DNA from: Thiomonas sp. | Lineage (GTDB): Bacteria > Pseudomonadota > Gammaproteobacteria > Burkholderiales > Burkholderiaceae_C | Reading direction: 5' to 3' | Assembly (NCBI GenBank): GCA_028706735.1 | Contig: JAQTVS010000240.1 | Coordinates: 1-5,024, forward strand | Length of the DNA stretch: 5,024 nt | Shown here: positions 1 to 5,024 of the stretch, piece after piece | How positions within the stretch are numbered: position 1 is the first letter of the stretch | How the letters are laid out: each line of letters begins with the position of its first letter | Position numbers and translations under genes: made by a program | Notes under the pieces: model-generated | Seen by the model: only the letters and a program-made list of their open reading frames with translations | Database searches by the model: none | What the model was told of the DNA's origin: nothing

Positions 1-489
1 AATCTCGACACCCGTCTGCGCAAGCTTGATGAGGGGCAGTACGCCGGCATTCTGCTGGCGGCTGCGGGGCTCAAGCGGCTGGGTCTGGGCGAGCGGGTGC
101 GCGCCGTGATCGAACCAGAAGACATGTTGCCTGCAGTCGGGCAAGCGGCGCTGGGCATCGAAATCCGCGCCGATCGTCCCGAACTGGCGCAGGCGCTGGC
201 TCCGCTCAATCATCAGCCCACCGCCCTGCGCGCGCACGCTGAACGTGCGGTGTCGCGCGGGCTTGGAGGCAGTTGCACCACGCCCATGGGCGCGTACGCC
301 ACACTGAACGGGCAGGAGATGACCGTGCGCGCCTTGCTGGGCCTGCCCGATGGCAGCCGCACCTTGCGGGCGCAGGCGCAGGCCCCTGTCACCGATCTGG
401 TGCAGGCCGAGGCGCTGGGACTGCGGGTGGCGCAACAACTGCGCGATCAGGGCGCGGACGCGCTGCTGGCGCAACTCGGCGCGCATTGA
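1..489 (+). CDS. hemC: Porphobilinogen deaminase (hydroxymethylbilane synthase), C-terminal part
   Basis: This enzyme joins four porphobilinogen molecules into hydroxymethylbilane in the cytoplasm, the step before HemD in tetrapyrrole synthesis. The frame is open from base 1, so the N-terminal half (roughly 150 residues by comparison with E. coli HemC) lies outside the window; 162 residues are visible. The fragment opens with the conserved NLDTRLRKLDEGQY stretch, followed by LAAAGLKRLGLGERV and then LPAVGQAALGIE, all hallmarks of the family. The cysteine that carries the dipyrromethane cofactor is in GGSCTTPMGAYA, at bases 274-276 (residue 92 of the fragment). The C-terminal domain follows, with ALLGLPDGSRTLRA matching the usual ALxGxPDGS pattern. 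The protein ends GAH with a TGA stop at 487-489 that lies inside a short tandem duplication. GTG at 97 is internal, not a start. Identification is secure; only completeness of the missing part is unknown. Confidence 0.97.
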   Translation, partial: NLDTRLRKLDEGQYAGILLAAAGLKRLGLGERVRAVIEPEDMLPAVGQAALGIEIRADRPELAQALAPLNHQPTALRAHAERAVSRGLGGSCTTPMGAYATLNGQEMTVRALLGLPDGSRTLRAQAQAPVTDLVQAEALGLRVAQQLRDQGADALLAQLGAH

Positions 490-509
490 ACCTCTCGCAT
501 TGAACCTCC
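482..509. repeat. 14-base tandem direct repeat at the hemC/hemD junction
   Basis: Two adjacent 14-base units, CGCATTGAACCTCT (482-495) and CGCATTGAACCTCC (496-509), differ only in the last base. The first copy contains the last codon and TGA stop of hemC; the second carries a copy of that TGA at 501-503 in another frame. It looks like a small local duplication that lengthened the spacer before hemD without changing either protein. It contains no obvious dyad or binding motif. Confidence 0.85.
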
Positions 510-525
510 GTCCGGCTTGGCGATC

Positions 526-1353
526 ATGCTGAACACCACACTGATCGTCACCCGCGTGCCTGGGCAGTCAGGGGCGCAGCAGATTTTTGGTCCGGCCGGC
601 GTGCAGGTACTCGACTTTCCGCTGCAGCACATCGGCCCGCCGCCTGATCTGGCGCGGTTTCACGCCGCACTTGCGGCCTTGCCGCAGACCGATCTGGCGG
701 TGCCCGTCAGCCCCACGGCGGTGGCATCGCTGTTTGCCGCTCTGCCTGGGCCGTGGCCTGCGCGCTGCGCCATTGGCGTGGTCGGCGACGGCAGCCTGCG
801 CGCCGCGCGCCGCGCCTTGGCGGCACAGCCTGAAGACGTGCCCTGGCCGCGGTTGATTGCACCCCAGTTCCGCGAGGAACAGGGCGGGGAGGGCGATTCC
901 GAGGCCTTGTGGAGCGCCCTGCAGCTTGCATTCGCGCCCGGGCCGGTCGCGTCTTTTCCGTGGGCGGGGCGGCATGTGCAAATTTTTCGCGGCGGCCCGG
1001 GCCGCGACCTGATCGCGCGCAAACTCGAAGAGGCCGGCGCAAAGGTCAAGGTGATCGAGGCCTACAGCCGTCTGGCTCCCGAGTGCAACGCGCAGACCGC
1101 AGCGCAATTGCAGGCCGCGCTGAACTGCGGCGGCTGGTGGCTGTTTTCCTCCTCCGAAGCGGTGCGCAATCTGCAGGCTTTGCTGGCGCAGGCCGCAGTC
1201 GCCCCGACGCAGTTGCAACGCCAACGCGCTCTGGCCATCCACCCGCGCATTGCGCAAACGCTGCGCGAAGCGGGTTTTGGCCAGGTGGAACTGAGCAGCG
1301 CGCCGCCTGAGGCGGTGCTCGCCACACTGCGGCAGCTGGCAGCATCAACCTAG
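526..1353 (+). CDS. hemD: Uroporphyrinogen-III synthase
   Basis: HemD closes hydroxymethylbilane into uroporphyrinogen III with inversion of ring D, in the cytoplasm, directly after HemC. From the ATG at 526 the protein has 275 residues, somewhat longer than the E. coli enzyme (about 246). The family is poorly conserved in sequence, but the two-lobed pattern is visible. Lobe one begins LIVTRVPGQ (residues 6-14) and includes PVSPTAVASLFAAL (60-73). The linker carries GDSEALW (123-129), frequent in betaproteobacterial HemD. Lobe two has VQIFRGGPGRDLIARKLEEAGA (151-172), the VIEAYSRLAP stretch with conserved Tyr180, and WWLFSSSEAVRNL (204-216). An in-frame TTG at 517 would add three residues, but the ATG fits the family N terminus better; neither start has a convincing Shine-Dalgarno sequence. 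It lies 36 bases after hemC and 9 before hemX, consistent with an operon. Unlike in some relatives, it is not fused to HemX. Confidence 0.92.
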   Translation: MLNTTLIVTRVPGQSGAQQIFGPAGVQVLDFPLQHIGPPPDLARFHAALAALPQTDLAVPVSPTAVASLFAALPGPWPARCAIGVVGDGSLRAARRALAAQPEDVPWPRLIAPQFREEQGGEGDSEALWSALQLAFAPGPVASFPWAGRHVQIFRGGPGRDLIARKLEEAGAKVKVIEAYSRLAPECNAQTAAQLQAALNCGGWWLFSSSEAVRNLQALLAQAAVAPTQLQRQRALAIHPRIAQTLREAGFGQVELSSAPPEAVLATLRQLAAST

Positions 1354-1362
1354 AATGCCCGC

Positions 1363-2502
1363 ATGACTGAGCTCAACACCAGCCCTGACGCACAGCCCCC
1401 GGCAGCAGAGGACAATCCGGCCGCCAAAGACGCGGCTGTTTCCGCCCCGCCCGCGCCGCAGCTTGCGGTGCAAAAGCCAGAGGCTGCAACGCTGCCCGGC
1501 GCACGCTGGATTTGGCCCGTGCTCATTGCACTCCTCGTTGCTCTGGTGGCCATGGCGTGGTGGCTCAACAACCGGCTGTATGCCACGCAGTCCGAGATTG
1601 CGCAGCGTCTGCAGGCCGCGACGACCAATTCCATCGAGGCCAAGACCCTGACCAAGCAGGCCAGCGAGTCCGTGCGCGACCTCACGGCGCGCATCGCCGT
1701 GCTCGAATCGCGCCAGCAAGACTTTGCCGCGCAGCGCCAGGCGCTGGAAACGCTGTACGAAGACTTTGCCAAGAGCCGCGACCAGGCGCGCCTGTCTGAA
1801 ACCGGGCAGCTCATCGCCCTGGCGCAGCAGCAGGCCCAGCTCATCGGCAATGTGCAGCCGCTCATCGCCACGCTGCAAAGCGCCGATGTGCGGCTGGCGC
1901 GTTCGCCCAATCCCAAGGCGCAAATCCTGCGCCGCGCGGTGCAGGCCGACCTCACCCGGTTGCGCAGCGCCGTCACCCCCGACATCGCTGCGGCAGCGCA
2001 TAAGCTCAACGACCTGGCCGCCCTGGTGGATGAATTGCGCCTGGTGTCGTCCGCCGCCCCGCTGCAGACAGGCGGCATGGCCACGCCGCCCGCGGTGAAC
2101 GCGGCTTCTGCCGTTGTGCCAGGGCCAAGCTGGGCGCCCTGGCTCGGCGACTGGTTCGAGCGGTTTCGCGCCAGTCTGGTGCAGCTCTTTGGCATTACCC
2201 GGATCGGCTCGCGCGATGCGCTGCTGGCCTCGCCGCAACAGGGCGAGTTCCTGCGCGAAAACCTCAAGCTGCGCATCCTCAATGCCCGGCTCGATCTGCT
2301 GTCGCGCAATGCCGTGGCCTACCGCGGCGACATGGCCGGCATCACCGAGGCGCTGAAGACCTACTTCGACAGGCGGCAACCACGCATGGTGCAGGCGCTT
2401 TCGTTGGCGCGGCAAGCCGGGCAGCTCGACCTGTCCGCCAACCCTGCGGCCAATCTGGAGTCGCTGGCCGTGCTGTCCACCCTGGACGCCGGAGCGCCCT
2501 GA
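1363..2502 (+). CDS. hemX: HemX family membrane protein (heme operon protein)
   Basis: This 379-residue protein is encoded in the classic hemCDXY position. Such proteins are often labelled uroporphyrinogen-III C-methyltransferase, but I see no SAM-binding methyltransferase motifs, so that label should not be carried over as an activity. Residues 1-48 are a Pro/Ala-rich, disordered-looking tail. Residues 49-68 (WIWPVLIALLVALVAMAWWL) form one membrane helix, giving a probable cytoplasmic tail and a large periplasmic part. Residues about 72-145 are Gln/Ala/Glu/Arg-rich and look like a coiled coil. A helical region continues to about 230, and a Pro/Ala/Gly linker (231-256) leads to the typical HemX C-terminal block: WFERFRASLVQLFGITRI, then ALLASPQQGEFLRENLKLRILNARL and a Tyr/Arg-rich helix near 334-341. 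The start is 9 bases after the hemD stop, with no good Shine-Dalgarno. Its TGA overlaps the hemY ATG. The function is a presumed membrane scaffold or accessory role in heme synthesis. Confidence 0.88.
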   Translation: MTELNTSPDAQPPAAEDNPAAKDAAVSAPPAPQLAVQKPEAATLPGARWIWPVLIALLVALVAMAWWLNNRLYATQSEIAQRLQAATTNSIEAKTLTKQASESVRDLTARIAVLESRQQDFAAQRQALETLYEDFAKSRDQARLSETGQLIALAQQQAQLIGNVQPLIATLQSADVRLARSPNPKAQILRRAVQADLTRLRSAVTPDIAAAAHKLNDLAALVDELRLVSSAAPLQTGGMATPPAVNAASAVVPGPSWAPWLGDWFERFRASLVQLFGITRIGSRDALLASPQQGEFLRENLKLRILNARLDLLSRNAVAYRGDMAGITEALKTYFDRRQPRMVQALSLARQAGQLDLSANPAANLESLAVLSTLDAGAP

Positions 2503-3716
2503 TGCGCTGGCTCGTCTGGGTCTTGATTCTGGCCGCAGCCGCCGTGCTGTTGGCGCTGGGCTCCACGCTGAATTCCGGCAATGTCGCGGTGCTGCTTCCA
2601 CCCTGGCGGGTGGATGTGTCGCTGAATTTCGCAGTGTTGTTGCTGTTGCTGGCGTTTGTGGTGTTCTATCTGGCGCTGCGCGGCCTGTCGCTGCTGTTCG
2701 GCATGCCGCGCGCTGCCGCCGAGTTTCGCGCCCGGCGCCGCCTGCGGCTTGCGGCGCAGGCCTTGCACAACGGCATGTCCGACTACTTTGGCGGACGCTT
2801 TCGCCGCGCCGAACGCGCTGCGCAGCGTGCCGCCGAGTTCACTGATTTCGCTCCCGCAGCCCTGATGACCGCAGCCCAATCGGCGCAGCAGCTCCAGGCC
2901 TATGACCGGCGCGATGCCTATCTCGCCCAGTTGCCGCAAGACGCGCGCGATGCTGCGGTGCTGCTGCAGGCGCAGTGGCAACTCGATTCCAAGCAGCCGC
3001 GCGAGGCCTTGTCGGTCTTGCGCGCCCTGCCTGCCGGGGTGCGGCGGCGCACGCACGCGCTGCGCATCGAACTGCAGGCCGCGCGGAAGATCAACGACCA
3101 CGCCGATGTGTTGCGCCTGGCGCGCACGCTGCTCAAACATGGCGCGCTCCATCCCGCCGCGGCGCAGGCCATGCTGCACACCGCCGCCACCGGGCTATTG
3201 CGCCAGGCGGGCGACGATCCGCAGGCCCTGCGCAGCACCTGGAACAAACTCACCGCACAAGAACGCACTGAACCGGCACTCGTGGTGGCGGTTGCGCGCG
3301 GGTTTGCTGCTGCGGGTGCGGTCGACGAAGCGCGGCAATTGCTCACCGCCGCGCTCAACCGCCCGCAAGCCGAACCCGCCCTGTTCATGCCCACCCTGCG
3401 CGGCATGCTGCAGGGCATCGACGCTGGTTTTGTCGCCCAGACCGAGCAGTGGCTGGGGCGCTGGCCGCAAGAGGCGCAGGCGCATTTCACCGCGGGTGCG
3501 GCCTGTGCCGAGTTGCAGCTTTGGGGCAAGGCGCAGCAGCATCTGCAAAAAGCCATCCAGGCCTGCGGCGGCGACGAACGGCGGCTGCGCGGCCAGATTC
3601 ACGCTGCGCTGGCGCAGTTGCTCGAAGGCATCGAGCGTGAAGATCAGGCGCAGCGTCACTGGCGCGCCGCCGCGATTGATCTGGCCGCCATCGAGCCATC
3701 GAACAAAACCCCATGA
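2502..3716 (+). CDS. hemY: HemY, heme biosynthesis-associated membrane protein with TPR-like domain
   Basis: This 404-residue inner-membrane protein belongs to the proteobacterial HemY family, unrelated to the protoporphyrinogen oxidase also called HemY in Bacillus. Two membrane helices are clear: residues 3-22 (starting WLVWVLILAAAA) and about 41-66 (LNFAVLLLLLAFVVFYLALR and on), joined by a short loop containing PPWRVDVS. Next comes the HemY N-domain signature, with RRRLRLAAQALHNGMSDYFG at 78-97, then GRFRRAERAA. The remainder is Ala/Leu/Gln-rich helical hairpins typical of TPR-type folds; the best single repeat is around 324-357 (PQEAQAHFTAGAACAELQLW and the following helix). The start codon overlaps the hemX TGA by one base (TGATG), and GGAG at 2491-2494 sits 7 bases before it, so translation is probably coupled to hemX. 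The family role in late or regulatory heme synthesis is proposed from operon context; no catalytic motif is visible. Confidence 0.9.
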   Translation: MRWLVWVLILAAAAVLLALGSTLNSGNVAVLLPPWRVDVSLNFAVLLLLLAFVVFYLALRGLSLLFGMPRAAAEFRARRRLRLAAQALHNGMSDYFGGRFRRAERAAQRAAEFTDFAPAALMTAAQSAQQLQAYDRRDAYLAQLPQDARDAAVLLQAQWQLDSKQPREALSVLRALPAGVRRRTHALRIELQAARKINDHADVLRLARTLLKHGALHPAAAQAMLHTAATGLLRQAGDDPQALRSTWNKLTAQERTEPALVVAVARGFAAAGAVDEARQLLTAALNRPQAEPALFMPTLRGMLQGIDAGFVAQTEQWLGRWPQEAQAHFTAGAACAELQLWGKAQQHLQKAIQACGGDERRLRGQIHAALAQLLEGIEREDQAQRHWRAAAIDLAAIEPSNKTP

Positions 3717-3722
3717 ACCGCA

Positions 3723-3744
3723 GCGGGCATGCCCCCGCGCGGGG
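3723..3744. repeat. Overlapping GC-rich dyads in the hemY-cysM spacer
   Basis: The 49-base spacer between the hemY stop and the cysM start contains two perfect palindromes sharing two bases: GGGCATGCCC (3725-3734) and CCCCGCGCGGGG (3733-3744). A third pairing, GCGGG (3723-3727) with CCCGC (3734-3738), gives a 5-base-pair stem with a 6-base loop and would exclude the second. No T-run follows, so this is not a standard intrinsic terminator. It could attenuate or stabilise the transcript between the hem genes and cysM, or be chance in GC-rich DNA. Confidence 0.35.
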
Positions 3745-3754
3745 ACTCAAGAAC

Positions 3755-3760
3755 AGGAGA
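3755..3760 (+). promoter_or_regulatory. Ribosome binding site of cysM
   Basis: AGGAGA lies 5 bases before the ATG at 3766. It is the strongest Shine-Dalgarno match in the window and fixes the cysM start. hemD and hemX lack a comparable site, so cysM is apparently translated independently rather than by coupling to hemY. Confidence 0.75.
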
Positions 3761-3765
3761 CTCGC

Positions 3766-4668
3766 ATGCGCTATCTCACCGTCGATCAGGTGATCGGCAA
3801 CACCCCCCTGGTGCAACTGCAGCGCATTCCCGGCGCCGACAATGCACGGCGCGGCAATGTCATTCTGGGCAAACTGGAAGGCAACAACCCTGCAGGATCG
3901 GTGAAGGACCGTGCGGCGCTGTCCATGATCCGCCACGCACAGGAGCGCGGCGCCATCAAGCCCGGCGACACCCTGATCGAGGCCACCTCGGGCAACACCG
4001 GCATTGCGCTGGCCATGGCCGCAGCCATCCTGGGTTACCGCATGGTGCTGGTCATGCCGGAAAACCTCAGCATCGAACGCGCCCAGACCATGAAGGCCTT
4101 CGGCGCCGAGTTGCTGCTCACCCCTAAAACCGGCGGCATGGAATATGCCCGCGATCTGGCGGAACAGATGCAGCGCGACGGCAAGGGCCTGATGCTCGAT
4201 CAGTTCGCCAATGCCGACAATCCGCGCGCGCATTTCGAAACCACCGGCCCCGAAATCTGGCGCGATACCGAGGGGCGCGTCACCCATTTCGTCAGCGCCA
4301 TGGGCACCACCGGCACCATCACCGGGGTGTCGCATTTCCTCAAGGGGCAGAACCCGGCGGTGCAGATCATCGGCGCGCAGCCGGAAGAAGGGTCGAGCAT
4401 TCCCGGCATCCGCAAATGGCCGCAGGAGTATCTGCCAAAAATCTACGAACCGCAGCGGGTGGACCGGCTGGAGTATGTCAGCCAGACCTCCGCTGAAAAC
4501 ATGGCGCGCAAGCTCGCCCGCGAAGAAGGGCTGTTCTGCGGCATCAGTGCGGCGGGCGCCTGCGAGGTGGCGCTGCGCATCGCGCGCGAAGTGGAAAACG
4601 CGACCATCGTGTTCATCGTCTGTGACCGGGGCGACCGCTATCTGAGCACCGGGGTGTTTCCGGCTTGA
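3766..4668 (+). CDS. cysM: Cysteine synthase B (O-acetylserine sulfhydrylase B)
   Basis: CysM is a PLP enzyme of the cytoplasm that replaces the acetyl group of O-acetylserine with sulfide, giving cysteine, or with thiosulfate, giving S-sulfocysteine. The 300-residue length is typical. Visible motifs: IGNTPLVQLQR (10-20); LEGNNPAGSVKDRAALSMI (37-55) with the PLP lysine at 47; the substrate loop TSGNTG (74-79); the phosphate-binding loop GTTGT (180-184); EEGSSIPGIRKW (207-218); and CDRGDRYLSTGVFP (286-299). NPAGSVKDR and the CDRGDRYLS ending separate it from CysK, which usually has NPxxSVKxR variants with other residues and a different C terminus. E. coli CysM has IRRW where this protein has IRKW (Arg216-Lys217), a conservative change in a segment linked to thiosulfate use in enteric CysM. 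It lies 49 bases after hemY and may be in the same transcript. Seven bases separate its stop from the convergent small gene. Confidence 0.96.
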   Translation: MRYLTVDQVIGNTPLVQLQRIPGADNARRGNVILGKLEGNNPAGSVKDRAALSMIRHAQERGAIKPGDTLIEATSGNTGIALAMAAAILGYRMVLVMPENLSIERAQTMKAFGAELLLTPKTGGMEYARDLAEQMQRDGKGLMLDQFANADNPRAHFETTGPEIWRDTEGRVTHFVSAMGTTGTITGVSHFLKGQNPAVQIIGAQPEEGSSIPGIRKWPQEYLPKIYEPQRVDRLEYVSQTSAENMARKLAREEGLFCGISAAGACEVALRIAREVENATIVFIVCDRGDRYLSTGVFPA

Positions 4669-4675
4669 GCCGGGT

Positions 4676-4849
4676 TCAGTTGCTGTGCGCCGGGCTGCTG
4701 GCGTGCGGCACTGGAACCAGCGCCACGCCCTGATCGGGCACGCTGTCCGCGCCGGGGCGGAACACATGGCTGTATCCCAGGCTGAAGCCGATGGCCAGGC
4801 AAACAATGAGTAGAACCCCGAGGACTGCCAGATAGATTTTTGTTTCCAT
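4676..4849 (-). CDS. Small single-span membrane protein, function unknown
   Basis: A 57-residue reading frame runs from ATG (4849-4847) to TGA (4678-4676), converging on cysM. Residues 5-27 (YLAVLGVLLIVCLAIGFSLG and flanks) form one strong hydrophobic helix preceded by METKI, and a Pro/Ala/Ser/Val-rich tail of about 28 residues (FRPGADSVPDQG, then VALVPVPHASSPAHSN) follows. Cys17 is not in a lipobox, because Val precedes it and the hydrophobic run continues past it, so a lipoprotein is unlikely. An in-frame TAG upstream leaves this ATG as the only reasonable start. Support comes from the coherent topology, third-position G/C preference in most codons after the helix, and tight fit beside cysM. 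Against it are the short length and lack of a clear Shine-Dalgarno. I recognise no family. It might be a small membrane-complex subunit or a chance frame. Confidence 0.5.
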   Translation of the reverse strand: METKIYLAVLGVLLIVCLAIGFSLGYSHVFRPGADSVPDQGVALVPVPHASSPAHSN

Positions 4850-4919
4850 GATGCGGACTGTTGCGTTTGCGGTGTCGATCTATTGGTGCATTCGCACGCA
4901 CTGATGGATCGAAGTTGGC

Positions 4920-4934
4920 TGCTGCGGCGCAGCA
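4920..4934. repeat. 15-base inverted repeat TGCTGCG-G-CGCAGCA
   Basis: Perfect 7-base arms surround a single central base. As RNA it would fold as a 5- or 6-base-pair stem with a loop of 3 to 5. No T-run follows on either strand, so a terminator is unlikely. It could be a protein-binding operator upstream of the small minus-strand gene, or chance. Confidence 0.4.
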
Positions 4935-4983
4935 CGCAAGGCAGAATCACCAAGCGTCACAAGGAATACAGTCTGACAAATTG

Positions 4984-4998
4984 CTGCAAGCGTTGCAG
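4984..4998. repeat. 15-base inverted repeat CTGCAA-GCG-TTGCAG
   Basis: Perfect 6-base arms surround a 3-base centre; G-T wobble pairs would extend the stem outward by two. On the plus strand a pyrimidine-rich stretch (5003-5015) follows only several bases later, too far for a normal terminator. Its centre is 64 bases from the centre of the repeat at 4920-4934, and both share GCTGC-type half-site bases. Confidence 0.4.
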
Positions 4999-5024
4999 TG
5001 CCATTCTCCTTTTCCACTCCATGT

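Larger units (their letters stand above)
4850..5024. other. Non-coding stretch, probable upstream region of the small minus-strand gene
   Basis: These 175 bases are visibly less GC-rich than the genes. I find no supported gene or RNA and no convincing pair of -35 and -10 boxes on either strand. TTGTCA on the minus strand (4979-4974) resembles a -35 box but has no -10 box at 16-18 bases. Two inverted repeats are listed separately. The stretch may hold the promoter of the minus-strand small gene or of a gene beyond the right edge. Confidence 0.4.

Noticed and set aside
517..525. TTG at 517 as the hemD start.
   Set aside because: It adds only three residues and has no better ribosome binding site. 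The ATG at 526 gives MLNTTLIVTR, the normal family beginning.
1345..2601. Long minus-strand frame opposite hemX (418 codons).
   Set aside because: The translation is low-complexity, rich in Arg, Gln and Gly, with no domain, and it is fully antisense to a coherent HemX with a clear membrane helix and family C terminus.
2902..4668. cysM frame open upstream through much of hemY, suggesting a 588-residue fusion protein.
   Set aside because: The upstream part is hemY read out of frame, rich in Arg, Cys and Pro. CysM has its own ATG and strong ribosome binding site at 3766 and normal family length.
4660..4673. Hairpin CCGGC-TTGA-GCCGG at the cysM stop as a terminator.
   Set aside because: The stem is only 5 base pairs and no T-run follows on either strand. 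A bidirectional terminator between the convergent genes would be expected, but this does not meet the usual pattern.
3487..4953. Very long open frame on the minus strand opposite hemY and cysM (488 codons).
   Set aside because: It lies antisense to cysM, whose family motifs are unmistakable, and its translation shows no recognisable domain. Long antisense frames are expected in GC-rich genes with strong third-position bias.
4904..5024. Plus-strand frame from ATG at 4904, open to the right edge (40 codons).
   Set aside because: It has no Shine-Dalgarno, uses codons such as AGA and CGA unlike the neighbours, and is rich in Arg, Lys and Cys without a recognisable motif. It runs through both inverted repeats.
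4957..5024. Minus-strand frame entering from the right edge and stopping at TGA (4959-4957), possibly the tail of another gene.
   Set aside because: Only about 22 codons are visible, with rare AGG and AGA codons and mixed third positions. Nothing separates it from chance; sequence beyond the edge would decide.

Overview
The window is GC-rich, densely packed bacterial chromosome. Its gene order hemC-hemD-hemX-hemY, with cysM directly behind, points to a betaproteobacterium, most likely of the order Burkholderiales. This placement is inferred from gene order and protein character; no genus can be fixed from the sequence alone.

Layout: positions 1-489 hold the 3' part of hemC (porphobilinogen deaminase, cut by the left edge). 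A 36-base gap follows, containing a small tandem duplication, and then hemD (uroporphyrinogen-III synthase, 526-1353). hemX (1363-2502) encodes a membrane-anchored coiled-coil protein. hemY (2502-3716) encodes a two-helix membrane protein with a TPR-type helical domain, and its start overlaps the hemX stop by one base. After 49 bases carrying GC-rich dyads and a clear ribosome binding site comes cysM (cysteine synthase B, 3766-4668). All five genes read on the plus strand and could form one transcription unit. Converging on cysM from the minus strand is a short gene (4676-4849) for a 57-residue single-span membrane protein of unknown function. The last 175 bases hold no gene I can support. They are visibly less GC-rich and carry two 15-base inverted repeats.

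Function: HemC and HemD carry out successive steps of tetrapyrrole synthesis, from porphobilinogen through hydroxymethylbilane to uroporphyrinogen III, the branch point to heme, siroheme and cobalamin. HemX and HemY are the membrane proteins usually encoded with them; their exact biochemical roles are not settled by anything visible here. CysM makes cysteine (or S-sulfocysteine) from O-acetylserine. A link to the hem genes is possible because sulfite reductase needs siroheme, which derives from the HemD product, but that link is inference.

Overall this is an ordinary housekeeping region. I found no sign of a mobile element, CRISPR array, defence system or other unusual system. The least explained items are the small membrane protein, the inverted repeats behind it, the dyads before cysM and the tandem duplication at the hemC/hemD junction.
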